Below are positions 35,147 through 45,131 of a DNA stretch of 64,000 nt, piece after piece. How positions within the stretch are numbered: position 1 is the stretch's first letter; the number at the start of each line of letters is the position of its first letter. Position numbers and translations under genes: made by a program. The notes beneath the pieces are model-generated. The model had not been told where the DNA came from. It did not search any database and saw only the letters and a program-made list of their open reading frames with translations. Source of the stretch: Lutibacter agarilyticus. Its GTDB lineage: Bacteria; Bacteroidota; Bacteroidia; Flavobacteriales; Flavobacteriaceae. The stretch lies in NCBI RefSeq assembly GCF_900188235.1, contig NZ_FZNT01000008.1, forward strand, positions 62,001 to 126,000, given 5' to 3'.

Positions 35147-36619
35147 TTAAACAATTTTTGTCATTGCTGTCATTGAAGCTCTTAAGAATTCTCCAATTTC
35201 TTCAACTGGGTGATTTCTAATTGCATCATTTACTTCAATTAATTCTTTATTATCAACTCCATTTGAACCATCGTTAAAAGCTTTACCAACATAATTACTT
35301 GGTGCATTTTTAACGTAATCTTCAATTAAAGGCTTACAAGCATGGTCAAATAAATAACATCCGTACTCCGCAGTATCAGAAATTACACTGTTCATTTCGT
35401 ATAATTTTCTACGTGCAATTGTATTTGCAATTAATGGAGTTTCGTGTAAAGATTCGTAATAAGCTGACTCATCAATAATTCCAGATTCTGTCATCGCTTC
35501 AAAAGCTAATTCTACACCTGCTTTTACCATTGCAACCATTAACACACCGTTATCAAAATATTCTTGTTCTGAAATTTCAATATCTCCGGCTGGTGTTTTT
35601 TCGAAATTAGTTTCTCCTGTTGCAGCTCTCCAAGTTAATAAATTCACATCATCGTTAGCCCAGTCTTCCATCATTGTTTTAGAAAACTCACCTTCCATAA
35701 TATCATCCATATGTTTTTGGAATAATGGACGCATAATATCTTTTAATTCTTCTGAAGCGTTAAATGCAGCAATTTTTGCTGGATTTGATAAACGATCCAT
35801 CATATTTGTAATTCCACCGTACTTTAAAGCTTCAGTGATTGTTTCCCAACCATACTGAATTAATTTTGAGGCATAACCAGCATCAACACCTTCAGCTACC
35901 ATTTTATCGAAACATAAAATTGAACCTGTTTGTAACAACCCACAAAGAATTGTTTGCTCCCCCATTAAATCTGATTTTACTTCAGCAACAAATGAAGATT
36001 CTAATACACCTGCTGTGTGCCCACCAGTTGCTACCGCATACGCTTTTGCATAATCCCATCCTTTTCCTTCAGGATCATTTTCAGGGTGTACTGCAATTAA
36101 AGTTGGTACTCCAAATCCTCTTTTATATTCTTCACGAACTTCAGAACCAGGTGATTTTGGCGCCACCATAATTACGGTAATATCTTTACGAATTTGCATA
36201 CCTTCTTCTACAATATTAAAACCGTGAGAATAAGATAATGTTGCTCCTTTTTTCATTAAAGGCATTACAGCAGAAACAACCGCTGTGTGTTGTTTATCTG
36301 GAGTTAAGTTAATTAATAAATCTGCTGTAGGAATCATTTCTTCATACGTTCCTACTGCAAAATTGTTTTCAGTTGCGTTTAAAAAAGATTGTCTTTTTTC
36401 TGCAATAGCAGCTGGTCTTAGTGTATAAGAAACATCTAAACCTGAGTCTCTCATGTTTAATCCTTGGTTTAACCCTTGAGCTCCACAACCAACAATTACA
36501 ATTTTTTTCCCTTTTAAAGCTTCTACACCTTCTCCAAACTCTGAAGAATCCATAAATCTACATCTTCCTAATTGATCTAATTTGTCTCTTAATGAAAGTG
36601 TGTTAAAATAATTTGCCAT
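35147..36619 (-). CDS. ilvC: Ketol-acid reductoisomerase, class II
   Basis: Isomerises and reduces acetolactate or acetohydroxybutyrate. At 490 residues it is the long class II form with a duplicated knotted C-terminal domain, like E. coli and plants, rather than the 330-residue class I. Visible are [20 protein letters not shown] (NADPH fold), [15 protein letters not shown], the metal-binding region [16 protein letters not shown] and a late [11 protein letters not shown] block. It lies 19 bp after ilvN. Confidence 0.96.
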   Translation of the reverse strand: MANYFNTLSLRDKLDQLGRCRFMDSSEFGEGVEALKGKKIVIVGCGAQGLNQGLNMRDSGLDVSYTLRPAAIAEKRQSFLNATENNFAVGTYEEMIPTADLLINLTPDKQHTAVVSAVMPLMKKGATLSYSHGFNIVEEGMQIRKDITVIMVAPKSPGSEVREEYKRGFGVPTLIAVHPENDPEGKGWDYAKAYAVATGGHTAGVLESSFVAEVKSDLMGEQTILCGLLQTGSILCFDKMVAEGVDAGYASKLIQYGWETITEALKYGGITNMMDRLSNPAKIAAFNASEELKDIMRPLFQKHMDDIMEGEFSKTMMEDWANDDVNLLTWRAATGETNFEKTPAGDIEISEQEYFDNGVLMVAMVKAGVELAFEAMTESGIIDESAYYESLHETPLIANTIARRKLYEMNSVISDTAEYGCYLFDHACKPLIEDYVKNAPSNYVGKAFNDGSNGVDNKELIEVNDAIRNHPVEEIGEFLRASMTAMTKIV

Positions 36620-36638
36620 TTCTCTATCTTTATTCTAT

Positions 36639-37160
36639 TTAATTAAATTCTGCTAATAATTCTGATATTGCCATTTTTGGCTTTGTAATTGCGATACGAC
36701 CTGAACGTACAAATTGTAATAAACCGTAAGGCATTAATTTATCGTACATATTGTCTATATCTTCTTTTAATCCCGAAGCCTCAATTACAAAATAACGTTC
36801 TGTTATTGCAATTATATGAGCCCTTCTAAATTTCATTCTTTCCTGAATTTCTTCATTATATAAGTGTTCTGTAGAAATTTTGAATAATGCTGTTTCATTA
36901 TAAATAATCTCATCTTCAGTATGAAAAAACGCACGAATTACTTCGATTTGCTTTTCTAACTGCCCAACAACTTTGTGCGCCTGATTTCCGCTAATATTTA
37001 CCACAAATGTAAACCTATGTACGTTATCAATTTCTGATTTTGAAACGGTCATACTTTCAATATTAATATGACGTTTTAAAAATATTGCTGAAAGTCTATT
37101 TAATATCCCTACGTTATTTTCAGTGTAAACTGAAATTGTATAATTTTTTATTTCTTCCAT
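36639..37160 (-). CDS. ilvN: Acetolactate synthase small subunit
   Basis: Regulatory subunit of acetohydroxyacid synthase. The 173 residues begin with an ACT domain (YTISVYTENNVGILNRLSAIFLKRHINIESMTV, about 6-80), the site for valine feedback, followed by the C-terminal domain (ILAITERYF-like segment and the end near GRIAITK). The length fits the IlvH/IlvN group. It follows ilvB with a 1-bp gap, so the subunits are probably translationally coupled. Confidence 0.94.
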   Translation of the reverse strand: MEEIKNYTISVYTENNVGILNRLSAIFLKRHINIESMTVSKSEIDNVHRFTFVVNISGNQAHKVVGQLEKQIEVIRAFFHTEDEIIYNETALFKISTEHLYNEEIQERMKFRRAHIIAITERYFVIEASGLKEDIDNMYDKLMPYGLLQFVRSGRIAITKPKMAISELLAEFN

Positions 37161-37161
37161 C

Positions 37162-38895
37162 TTAACTTAATCTTACATCTGAAACACTTGCACCTGTTGG
37201 TATCATTGGAAACACATTATCTTCTTGCTCAATAACTACTTCTAAGAAATAAGCTTCTTTTGAAGCAATCATTGTTTGAATTGCTGCATCTAAATCTTCA
37301 CGTTTTGAAACTCTTTGAGCTTCAATATCATAAGCGCCTGCTAATTTAACAAAATCAGGGCTAATCATCTCTGTTGAAGCATAACGTTTATCAAAAAATA
37401 ATTCTTGCCATTGGCGCACCATCCCTAAATAATTATTATTTAACACTACAACCTTAACTGCTGCTTTGGTTTGAAGAATGGTTCCTAACTCATTACATGT
37501 CATTTGATAACCTCCATCACCAATAATTGCAACAACTTCACGATCTGGCACTCCCATTTTTGCTCCAATTGCTGCTGGTAAACCAAAGCCCATGGTACCT
37601 AAACCACCAGAAGTTACATTACTTCTAGTTTTATTAAAGTTGGCATAACGCCAAGCAAACATTTGGTGCTGACCAACATCTGAAACAATTACAGCATCGC
37701 CATTTGTTTCTTTGTTAATTCCGCCTAAAACCTCACCCATTGTTAATCCTTCTTTTGTAGGATTTAACTGATCGTAGATTACATTTTCATGTTCAATATC
37801 ATATAATTTTTGAAATTCTTGCATCCATTCATTATGATCACCTTTATTTACAAGAGGCATAATTTTAGTTAAAGATTCTTTAACATCTGCCACAACAGCA
37901 ACCTCAGTTTTTACATTTTTATCAACTTCAGCAGCGTCTATTTCAAAATGAATTACTTTTGCTTGCTTTGCATACGTAGCTAAATTACCTGTTACACGAT
38001 CGTCAAAACGCATACCAATAGCTATTAACAAATCACAAGAATTGGTTAAAACATTTGGCGCATAATTTCCGTGCATACCAACCATTCCAACATGTAACGG
38101 ATGTGATGTTTCTAAAGCTGAAAGACCTAAACCTGTACAAGCCGAAGGAATGTTGGTTTTTTCAATAAAATCTTTAAACTCTTGTTCTGCTTCACCAAGA
38201 ATAACACCTTGACCCCAAACAATTAATGGTTTTTTAGCTTTATTTATTAAGGTAGCCGCATCTTTCAATTTTTCGATTTCTAAATCTGGAACTGCCTTAT
38301 AACTTCTTATTTTTTTACATTTTTGGTATGAAAAATCTAATTCTCCAAACTGTGCATCTTTTGTAATATCAATTAAAACAGGACCTGGACGACCTGATTT
38401 TGCAATATAAAATGCTTTTGCAATAACTTCTGGAATTTCAGAGGCATCGGTAACTTGGTAATTCCATTTTGTAACTGGTGTTGAAATACCTATAATATCA
38501 GTCTCCTGAAAAGCATCAGAACCTAATAAATGAGATGCTACTTGACCTGTAATACATACTAAAGGTGTAGAATCTATTTGAGCATCAGCAATACCCGTTA
38601 CTAAATTTGTTGCACCCGGACCTGAAGTAGCAAATACAATACCTGGCTTACCAGTTACACGGGCAAAACCTTGCGCTGCATGTATAGCGCCTTGTTCATG
38701 ACGTGTTAATACGTGGTGAAATTTTTCTTGGTATTTATATATTTCATCATAAACAGGCATAATAGCACCACCTGGATAACCATAGGCTAAATCTGCTCCC
38801 TCCTCTAACAGACACTTAATTACAGCCTCTGCACCTGATATTTTTACCTCCTGTGCAGTTTCTTGATGTTTAGCTTCTTTATTTAATGTTTTCAT
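37162..38895 (-). CDS. ilvB: Acetolactate synthase large subunit
   Basis: The ThDP-dependent catalytic subunit, first common enzyme of valine, leucine and isoleucine synthesis. The 577 residues show the N-terminal ThDP Glu in YGYPGGAIMPVYD and LTRHEQGAIHAAQGFARVTGK, the FAD domain (IGMRFDDRVTGNLATY), and the ThDP-Mg motif GDGGYQMTCNELGTILQTK ending at NNNYLGMVRQWQ. Family length is normal. It lies 7 bp after ilvD. Confidence 0.97.
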   Translation of the reverse strand: MKTLNKEAKHQETAQEVKISGAEAVIKCLLEEGADLAYGYPGGAIMPVYDEIYKYQEKFHHVLTRHEQGAIHAAQGFARVTGKPGIVFATSGPGATNLVTGIADAQIDSTPLVCITGQVASHLLGSDAFQETDIIGISTPVTKWNYQVTDASEIPEVIAKAFYIAKSGRPGPVLIDITKDAQFGELDFSYQKCKKIRSYKAVPDLEIEKLKDAATLINKAKKPLIVWGQGVILGEAEQEFKDFIEKTNIPSACTGLGLSALETSHPLHVGMVGMHGNYAPNVLTNSCDLLIAIGMRFDDRVTGNLATYAKQAKVIHFEIDAAEVDKNVKTEVAVVADVKESLTKIMPLVNKGDHNEWMQEFQKLYDIEHENVIYDQLNPTKEGLTMGEVLGGINKETNGDAVIVSDVGQHQMFAWRYANFNKTRSNVTSGGLGTMGFGLPAAIGAKMGVPDREVVAIIGDGGYQMTCNELGTILQTKAAVKVVVLNNNYLGMVRQWQELFFDKRYASTEMISPDFVKLAGAYDIEAQRVSKREDLDAAIQTMIASKEAYFLEVVIEQEDNVFPMIPTGASVSDVRLS

Positions 38896-38902
38896 AATAA
38901 TA

Positions 38903-40597
38903 TTAAAATTTATCCGTTACACAACCTTCTGAAGCAGAAGAAACGGTTTTTGCATATTTATATAATATTCCTTTTGAATGTTTTAAAGCTGGCTCAGCCC
39001 AATGCGCTTTTCTTTCAGACAGTTCAGCTTCAGAAACTTTCACATCAATTGATTTATTTACTGCGTCAATTACAATAATATCACCATCTTTAACTAAACC
39101 TATATTCCCACCTGCCTGCGCTTCAGGAGTAATGTGACCTACCACAAAACCGTGTGTTCCGCCTGAAAAACGACCATCGGTAATTAAAGCTACAGATTTT
39201 CCTAAACCAGCACCCATTATCATAGAGGTTGGCTTCAACATTTCTGGCATTCCTGGACCTCCTTTTGGACCTACATAACGAATCACCACAACATCACCTC
39301 TTGAAACCCTTCCGGCTCCAATTCCATCATTTGCTTCTTGTTCGCTATCAAAAACCACTGCTTTTCCTTCAAACAAATTACCTTCGTTTCCACTAATTTT
39401 TGCTACAGAACCTGCTTGCGCTAGGTTTCCATATAAAATTTGAAGATTTCCTGATGATTTTAAAGCTTTATCTGTTGTATGAATTACTTTTTGATCTTCT
39501 TCAAAAGTCAATGGTTTAACATTTGCTAAGTTTTCTGCCAATGTTTTACCTGTAACAGTCATACAATCTCCGTGTAAAAACCCTTTATCTAATAAATATT
39601 TCATAACTGCTGGCGTACCACCAACTCCATGAACATCTTCCATTAAATATTCACCACTCGGTTTTAAATCTGCAATAAGTGGAGTTCTATCACTTACTCG
39701 TTGAAAATCTTCTAGTGTAAATTCAATTCCTGCAGCATGTGCAATGGCTAAATAATGCAATACGGCATTGGTTGAACCTCCTAAGGCATTCACCAAAGCA
39801 ATGGCATTTTCTAATGATTTTTTTGTAATAATATCTAACGGCTTTAAATCTAATTCTAATAAGTTTTTAATTGCCGCAGCTACTCTTTCGCTTTCTGATT
39901 CTTTCGTTGGATTTTCTGCCGGAATTGAAGAATTATAAGGCAAAGCAAAACCTAATGCTTCTATAGAAGAAGCCATGGTGTTTGCCGTGTACATGCCCCC
40001 ACAAGCTCCTGCTCCTGGAATAGCATTTTTAATAATTTCTTTATATTCTTCTTCTGAAATTTCTCCTGCAATTTTTTGACCCAAAGCCTCAAATGCCGAA
40101 ACAATATTTAATTTTTTTCCTTTATAATTTCCTGAAGCAATTGTACCACCATACACCATTAAAGATGGGCGATTTAAACGCAACATTGAAATAATGGCTC
40201 CTGGCATATTTTTATCGCAACCAACAACCGTTACTAACGCATCATAACTTTGAGCGTTCATTACAATTTCAATAGAATCTGCAATAACATCACGAGAAGG
40301 TAATGAATAATTCATACCTAAAGTCCCCATAGAAATTCCATCACTAACACCTATAGTATTAAAAATAAGTCCGACCTGGTTTAGCTTATTTACATCTTCT
40401 TTAATTTGAGATGCCAACCCATTTAGGTGCATATTACAAGGGTTACCATCGTAACCTGTACTTGCAATTCCTACTTGTGGAAGTTTCATATCTTCTTCAG
40501 AAAGTCCAACAGCATATAGCATTGCTTGCGCTGCGGGCTGCGTAGGGTCTTGTGTTACTCTTTTACTATGTTTATTTAATTGCATTAATTTTAGCAT
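38903..40597 (-). CDS. ilvD: Dihydroxy-acid dehydratase
   Basis: An Fe-S dehydratase of branched-chain synthesis. In 564 residues the cluster Cys motifs are visible: NPCNMHLNG (about 52-60), CDKNMPGA (about 125) and [12 protein letters not shown] (about 197). [10 protein letters not shown]-like residues occur as [16 protein letters not shown] near 480. The start could also be the Met four codons inside. It is the first enzyme gene of the operon and is preceded by two tandem attenuators, so its transcription should depend on isoleucine/valine supply. Confidence 0.96.
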   Translation of the reverse strand: MLKLMQLNKHSKRVTQDPTQPAAQAMLYAVGLSEEDMKLPQVGIASTGYDGNPCNMHLNGLASQIKEDVNKLNQVGLIFNTIGVSDGISMGTLGMNYSLPSRDVIADSIEIVMNAQSYDALVTVVGCDKNMPGAIISMLRLNRPSLMVYGGTIASGNYKGKKLNIVSAFEALGQKIAGEISEEEYKEIIKNAIPGAGACGGMYTANTMASSIEALGFALPYNSSIPAENPTKESESERVAAAIKNLLELDLKPLDIITKKSLENAIALVNALGGSTNAVLHYLAIAHAAGIEFTLEDFQRVSDRTPLIADLKPSGEYLMEDVHGVGGTPAVMKYLLDKGFLHGDCMTVTGKTLAENLANVKPLTFEEDQKVIHTTDKALKSSGNLQILYGNLAQAGSVAKISGNEGNLFEGKAVVFDSEQEANDGIGAGRVSRGDVVVIRYVGPKGGPGMPEMLKPTSMIMGAGLGKSVALITDGRFSGGTHGFVVGHITPEAQAGGNIGLVKDGDIIVIDAVNKSIDVKVSEAELSERKAHWAEPALKHSKGILYKYAKTVSSASEGCVTDKF

Positions 40598-40793
40598 TTT
40601 TTAAATTATTTTAAACTATTTTTAAAATAATCACATTTTAATTCCTTATTTAACAATAAGATACAAATTTAATTCAGCTATTTCTTTTAACAGTTTTCCA
40701 TTTGGTTTTTTTACAATAGCCATCTACCAAATATATTACTTACACTACTGTAATGCTGATAGTTAACTCTATTTTTTTTACAATGATTATACA

Positions 40794-40831
40794 ATAAAAA
40801 AACCTGCATCGAATAAATGATACAGGTTTTT
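40794..40831 (-). terminator. Attenuator terminator 2 of the ilv operon
   Basis: On the minus strand AAACCTGTATC pairs with GATGCAGGTTT (11 bp, one G-U) around an 8-nt loop, followed by a run of T. The 5' arm (40829-40818) can instead pair 11 of 12 bases with TGATACAAGTTT at 40859-40848, which begins at the stop codon of leader peptide 2. Confidence 0.85.
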
Positions 40832-40856
40832 AAGTTACTTACACAACAAACTTGTA

Positions 40857-40922
40857 TCAATCTTTTGAACTGACTATAATGACTTGAATTAAAATAATTA
40901 TATATATAAATTTTGCTTTCAT
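40857..40922 (-). CDS. Ile/Val-rich leader peptide 2 of the ilv operon
   Basis: A 21-codon frame (ATG at 40922, TGA at 40857-40859) starting MKAKFIYIIILIQVIIV has 7 Ile, 2 Val and 1 Leu. It starts just after the first terminator's T-tract and is preceded by an A-rich AAAAATAAT typical of Bacteroidetes initiation regions. Its stop codon begins an antiterminator arm for terminator 2. The composition, position and alternative structures together make it a leader peptide for Ile/Val attenuation; function is inferred. Confidence 0.8.
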   Translation of the reverse strand: MKAKFIYIIILIQVIIVSSKD

Positions 40923-40934
40923 ATTATTTTTAAC

Positions 40935-40968
40935 TAAAAAACCTTCCCAAATTATATTAGGAAGGTTT
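40935..40968 (-). terminator. Attenuator terminator 1 of the ilv operon
   Basis: On the minus strand AACCTTCC (40967-40960) pairs with GGAAGGTT (40947-40940), followed by a T-run. The alternative partner TAGGAATGTT (40998-40989), beginning at the stop codon of leader peptide 1, pairs 9 of 10 bases with AACCTTCCTA (40967-40958). The two structures exclude each other. Confidence 0.85.
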
Positions 40969-40995
40969 TGTACGATATATACTTCAACAACATTC

Positions 40996-41061
40996 CTATG
41001 CTTCTTGTGAAATAATCACAGAGACATAAATAGAAATGATATTGATAATTAATTTTTTCAT
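40996..41061 (-). CDS. Ile/Val-rich leader peptide 1 of the ilv operon
   Basis: A 21-codon frame (ATG at 41061, TAG at 40996-40998) begins MKKLIINIISIYVSVIIS and has 7 Ile and 2 Val. The second half of the transcript leader contains a near copy of the whole device (leader 2 with its terminator). A stalled ribosome here would favour the antiterminator formed by bases from the stop codon onward. The 40598-41105 gap thus holds two leader peptides and two terminators rather than being empty. Confidence 0.8.
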   Translation of the reverse strand: MKKLIINIISIYVSVIISQEA

Positions 41062-41072
41062 CTTAATTGGTA

Positions 41073-41080
41073 CAAATATG
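41073..41080 (-). promoter_or_regulatory. Possible -7 element of the ilv operon
   Basis: CATATTTG on the minus strand is one base from TAnnTTTG and ends 11 bp before the ATG of leader peptide 1. No good -33 TTTG is visible. A start here would give a very short 5' end before the leader peptide. Confidence 0.35.
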
Positions 41081-41105
41081 TAAAATAATTTTAAATAAAA
41101 GACTT

Positions 41106-42650
41106 TTAGTGTACTTTATTTTTTTCTTTTTTCTGAATTATTTCTTCAACAGTTAAGTTTTGTATTTTACTTTCAAGCCAAGAAATAATATCTAAATATA
41201 AAAATGCTCTTTTTTCGTAAGGGTGGTCTTGATATTTTATGAGCTCACTATGTAATTTTATAAACTCTTTACGAAGGTCTTGTGGATAAATATTACTCAA
41301 GTTCTTTAAAAACGCAATCATTTTCCGTTGAACATCGTGTAAATCATCCATTTTCAACAAAAACTTATAGGTTGAAACTATTAGTTTCTCAATATTATAA
41401 TCTATCCCTGCTTCGTAATGTGCAACCAAATTTAATACACGAGAAAAGCACAATAAATCTTCTCGCATTTTTAAATCTTTATTATTAATTATTTTCTCTA
41501 AATAAACAATGCATTCTTCATTTTTACCAGCCCCAAAAAACATACAACCAATTTTATAGTAAAATACCATAATATGATGTGGATCTATTTTTGTTTTATA
41601 CTTCTCTAATTCTAACAGTAATGTTGGTATAAATTTTAAGCCTTCAGTAAATTTACCATTAATAAAATAGGAATTCAATTTATTTTGATTGTAATATAAA
41701 AATGCTAGAGTTAACGTATTTTCATTTAACAACACATTCCCTTCATCAATATCTAATTTAAATTTCTCTACAACATTTTTAAATTTTTCTTTATGTCGAA
41801 TTAAAAATAAAGACTCTAATAAGTAATTTAACCCCTTTAAATAAAAAACCGTGTTTTGTTTTTTCATTTCGGGAGCATCTTCAAACAAATCAACCCATTT
41901 TTGAGCGTATTTATAACTCGAAACAAAATCTTGTAAAATTAAACTTCTCCATAAATGAGCTTTGTATAAAAAAAGTTTTTCCATAAAACCTAACTCAGAT
42001 AATTTATACTTTGGCAAACGCTTTTCAAAATACTCATTTACAAGTTGAGAATCTGATTCGTCTTTAACGTACCCTTGTTTTAATAATAAACTATATAATT
42101 GCAATGAAAGGTTTGATAATTTACTGGTTCTAACATTTTTTAAGCTTAATTGTTTTGCCTGTTCAGAAAGTTCATCAGCTCTATTACTCATACTACGAGT
42201 AATATATTGCGACTCAATAATTTTTTCAAATTCTACAATTCCGTAGGCTAAATTGTTTTCATCGTTAGTTAGCGCCAATTCCTTAGCTTTATCTAAAATT
42301 TTTAAACTTTGCTTATATAAACCTTTACTGTATAAAATTGAAGCAAAATCAAACTGCTCTCTTATTTGCGCTTTTACATTTTGATGCACAGGGTTAAATC
42401 TTAAACTCACCAAAATTTGCTTGTATAAATGTGCTTTTGTATTAGAAATTTGCTGTTTTTTAATATTGGTTTTTTTTAAAATAAGTTCATCATTATAACT
42501 ATTAACCTTATCTAACAAATTAAATAAAGACATGAAGTTTGCTTCAGAATTACCACCCAATCGCCCAACATACAATTTAAATTGACGTTTTTCAGATTTA
42601 GAGAGTGATTTCACTAAAGTAAAAAGTGAATCTTTTTGCTCAATAGCCAT
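41106..42650 (-). CDS. Conserved helical-repeat (TPR-like) protein of unknown function
   Basis: A 514-residue, Lys/Leu-rich, mostly alpha-helical protein. The start SLFTLVKSLSKSEKRQFKLYVGRLGG is a conserved opening I know from Bacteroidetes hypothetical proteins. The rest has degenerate TPR-like helix pairs (for example LYKQSLKILDKAKELALTNDENN near 115). No signal peptide, membrane segment or catalytic motif is seen, so it is probably a cytoplasmic scaffold. Its stop codon lies 45 bp upstream of the ilv leader on the same strand, so read-through into the ilv leader is possible. Confidence 0.75.
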   Translation of the reverse strand: MAIEQKDSLFTLVKSLSKSEKRQFKLYVGRLGGNSEANFMSLFNLLDKVNSYNDELILKKTNIKKQQISNTKAHLYKQILVSLRFNPVHQNVKAQIREQFDFASILYSKGLYKQSLKILDKAKELALTNDENNLAYGIVEFEKIIESQYITRSMSNRADELSEQAKQLSLKNVRTSKLSNLSLQLYSLLLKQGYVKDESDSQLVNEYFEKRLPKYKLSELGFMEKLFLYKAHLWRSLILQDFVSSYKYAQKWVDLFEDAPEMKKQNTVFYLKGLNYLLESLFLIRHKEKFKNVVEKFKLDIDEGNVLLNENTLTLAFLYYNQNKLNSYFINGKFTEGLKFIPTLLLELEKYKTKIDPHHIMVFYYKIGCMFFGAGKNEECIVYLEKIINNKDLKMREDLLCFSRVLNLVAHYEAGIDYNIEKLIVSTYKFLLKMDDLHDVQRKMIAFLKNLSNIYPQDLRKEFIKLHSELIKYQDHPYEKRAFLYLDIISWLESKIQNLTVEEIIQKKEKNKVH

Positions 42651-42761
42651 TGTAATAAAAATATTTTTATTATACTGTTAATCAGTAACTTAAAACCAAT
42701 GCCAAGAACTTGAATATAGTAATAACCTTCTACATGAAGAATTATACGAATACTATACTTC

Positions 42762-42769
42762 TATTTTTG
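42762..42769 (+). promoter_or_regulatory. Possible -7 element of leuA
   Basis: TATTTTTG fits TAnnTTTG and lies 31 bp before the leuA ATG. No -33 TTTG is visible at the expected distance. Confidence 0.35.
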
Positions 42770-42800
42770 ACTTTCCAAAATTGATAAAAAAAAATCAGAA

Positions 42801-43976
42801 ATGAGTAAAAATAGAGTCCAAATTTTTGACACAACCCTAAGAGACGGTGAACAGGTCCCTGGTTGTAAGTTAAATACTGAGCAAAAATTAGTGATTGCTG
42901 AACGCCTTGATATTTTAGGAGTTGATGTAATTGAAGCTGGTTTTCCAATTTCAAGTCCGGGAGATTTTGATTCAGTAGTCGCAATTTCAAAATTAGTGAA
43001 AAATGCAACGGTTTGTGGTTTAACAAGAGCAAATCAAAAAGATATAGAGGTAGCTTCAGACGCTTTAAAATATGCTAAACGCCCTAGAATTCATACAGGA
43101 ATTGGAACGTCTGAATCGCATATTGTACATAAATTTAGATCTACTCAAGAAGAAATTATTGTTCGCGCCTATGATGCCGTAGCTTACGCAAAGAAATTTG
43201 TTGAAGATGTTGAATTTTACGCTGAAGACGCAGGTAGAACAGATAACGAATATTTAGCTAGAGTTTTAGAACAAGTTATTAAAGCTGGAGCAACTGTTTT
43301 AAATATCCCTGACACTACAGGTTACTGTTTACCTGATGAGTATGGTGCTAAAATAAAATACTTAAAAGAAAACGTAAAAGGAATTGATAATGTAACGTTA
43401 TCATGCCACTGTCATAACGATTTAGGTTTGGCAACTGCAAATGCTATTGCTGGGGTTCAAAATGGAGCACGTCAAATTGAGTGTACAATTAACGGAATAG
43501 GTGAACGTGCTGGAAATACCGCTTTAGAAGAAGTAGTAATGATTTTAAAACAACACCCATACTTAAATTTAGACACTGGAATTAATACCAAATTATTATA
43601 CGATACAAGTTTATTAGTGCAACGAAGTATGGGAATGATAGTTCAACCAAACAAAGCTGTTGTAGGTGAAAATGCATTTGCTCATAGTTCAGGAATTCAT
43701 CAAGACGGAGTTATAAAAAACCGTGAAACATACGAAATTATGGACCCTGCTGATGTTGGTGTTACTGAATCTTCTATTGTTTTAACTGCCCGAAGTGGTA
43801 GAGCTGCATTGGCTTACCGTGCAAAAAATGTTGGATACGACTTAACTAAAATTCAGTTAGATGATATTTATCCTCAATTTTTAAAATTTGCCGATCATCA
43901 TAAAGAAGTGAATGATGAAGATATCCAACATTTAATGGAACTAAATCAAATTTCAAAAACTCGTATAGCAATTTAA
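42801..43976 (+). CDS. leuA: 2-isopropylmalate synthase, short form
   Basis: A DRE-TIM metallolyase condensing acetyl-CoA with 2-oxoisovalerate. The 391 residues contain [17 protein letters not shown] (metal-binding Asp, catalytic Arg), [25 protein letters not shown], the [14 protein letters not shown] block and [13 protein letters not shown]. It lacks the C-terminal LeuA allosteric domain of the 520-residue E. coli enzyme, so leucine feedback at that site is not expected. A related reaction (homocitrate or citramalate synthase) cannot be fully excluded, but leuB next door favours leucine synthesis. Confidence 0.88.
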   Translation: MSKNRVQIFDTTLRDGEQVPGCKLNTEQKLVIAERLDILGVDVIEAGFPISSPGDFDSVVAISKLVKNATVCGLTRANQKDIEVASDALKYAKRPRIHTGIGTSESHIVHKFRSTQEEIIVRAYDAVAYAKKFVEDVEFYAEDAGRTDNEYLARVLEQVIKAGATVLNIPDTTGYCLPDEYGAKIKYLKENVKGIDNVTLSCHCHNDLGLATANAIAGVQNGARQIECTINGIGERAGNTALEEVVMILKQHPYLNLDTGINTKLLYDTSLLVQRSMGMIVQPNKAVVGENAFAHSSGIHQDGVIKNRETYEIMDPADVGVTESSIVLTARSGRAALAYRAKNVGYDLTKIQLDDIYPQFLKFADHHKEVNDEDIQHLMELNQISKTRIAI

Positions 43977-44008
43977 ACTTGTATTGGTAAAAATTGTATA
44001 TTTAATTT

Positions 44009-45124
44009 ATGAAATTAACAATCGCTTTGCTTCCTGGTGATGGAATTGGACCCGAAGTAATACATCAAGCTGTAAAAATATTAGATGCAATTTCCGAAAA
44101 ATACAATCATACTTTTGAATATAAAAAGGCTGATGTTGGTGCTATTGCCATTGATAAAACTGGAAATCCGCTACCTGACGAAACATTAGAAATTTGTTCA
44201 AGTGCTGATGCCATTTTATTTGGGGCTATTGGAGATCCAAAATACGACAAAGACCACAATGCAACTATAAGACCTGAACAAGGTTTATTAAGGCTTCGGA
44301 AAGAATTAGATTTATATGCCAATATTAGACCTGTAATATCTTACGACTACTTAATTCATAAATCAAACTTAAAAAAGGAGATTGTTGAAGGAACTGATTT
44401 TATTATTTACCGAGAACTTACTGGTGGTATTTATTTTGGCGAAAAAAAGTTTAGTGAAGACGGTAAAGAAGCAATAGATACATGTAAATATACTGCAAGT
44501 GAAATTGACCGAATTGCACATTTAGCATTTAAAGCTGCAAAATCAAGACGTAAAAAATTAACTTTAATTGATAAAGCTAATGTACTTGTAACATCTCGTT
44601 TGTGGAGAAAAAGAGTGAAAGAAATTTCAAAAAGTTACCCAGGAGTACAACTTAACTTTTTATATGCAAATACAGCTGCAATGCAGTTAATTTTAAAACC
44701 AACACAGTTTGATGTTATTTTAACTGAAAATATGTTTGGTGATATTTTATCTGATGCTGCAAGTGTAATTTCAGGCTCTATTGGTTTGTTAGCCTCGGCA
44801 TCTATAGGCAAAAAAACAGCTTTATTTGAACCAATTCACGGGTCGTATCCAAAAGCAAAAGGTAAAAATTTCGCTAATCCTTTAGCCGCAGTATTATCAG
44901 CAGCGATGCTTTTAGAACATTTTCAATTAATTGATGAAGCTGAAGATATTAAAAATGCTGTTGAAAAATCAATAGAGTTAAATATTACAACACCGGATTT
45001 AAATTCTACAAATCATTTTTCAACTACCAATGTTGGAAATTTTTTAAGAGATTTTATTTTGGATGATGAAAATACATTTTACAATAAAAATAATATTGAT
45101 TTAGGACAGTCAACTATTATTTAA
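44009..45124 (+). CDS. leuB: 3-isopropylmalate dehydrogenase
   Basis: An NAD-dependent oxidative decarboxylase. The 371 residues show LLPGDGIGPEVI at the start, RPEQGLLRLRKELDLYANIRPV, the substrate-binding YRELTGGIYFGE, and the metal/NAD signature LTENMFGDILSDAASVISGSIGLL with GSYPKAKGKNFANP. It follows leuA after 32 bp. The isomerase genes leuC and leuD are not between or beside them. The IS982 remnant begins 7 bp after the stop codon. Confidence 0.95.
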   Translation: MKLTIALLPGDGIGPEVIHQAVKILDAISEKYNHTFEYKKADVGAIAIDKTGNPLPDETLEICSSADAILFGAIGDPKYDKDHNATIRPEQGLLRLRKELDLYANIRPVISYDYLIHKSNLKKEIVEGTDFIIYRELTGGIYFGEKKFSEDGKEAIDTCKYTASEIDRIAHLAFKAAKSRRKKLTLIDKANVLVTSRLWRKRVKEISKSYPGVQLNFLYANTAAMQLILKPTQFDVILTENMFGDILSDAASVISGSIGLLASASIGKKTALFEPIHGSYPKAKGKNFANPLAAVLSAAMLLEHFQLIDEAEDIKNAVEKSIELNITTPDLNSTNHFSTTNVGNFLRDFILDDENTFYNKNNIDLGQSTII

Positions 45125-45131
45125 AAATTAA

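Noticed and set aside
42734-42784. Short frame upstream of leuA (16 codons, starting [14 protein letters not shown]) as a leucine leader peptide
   Set aside because: It has only three Leu and no hairpin or T-run between it and leuA 16 bp later, and the best -7 motif for leuA lies inside it. There is no attenuator logic as seen for ilv and arg.
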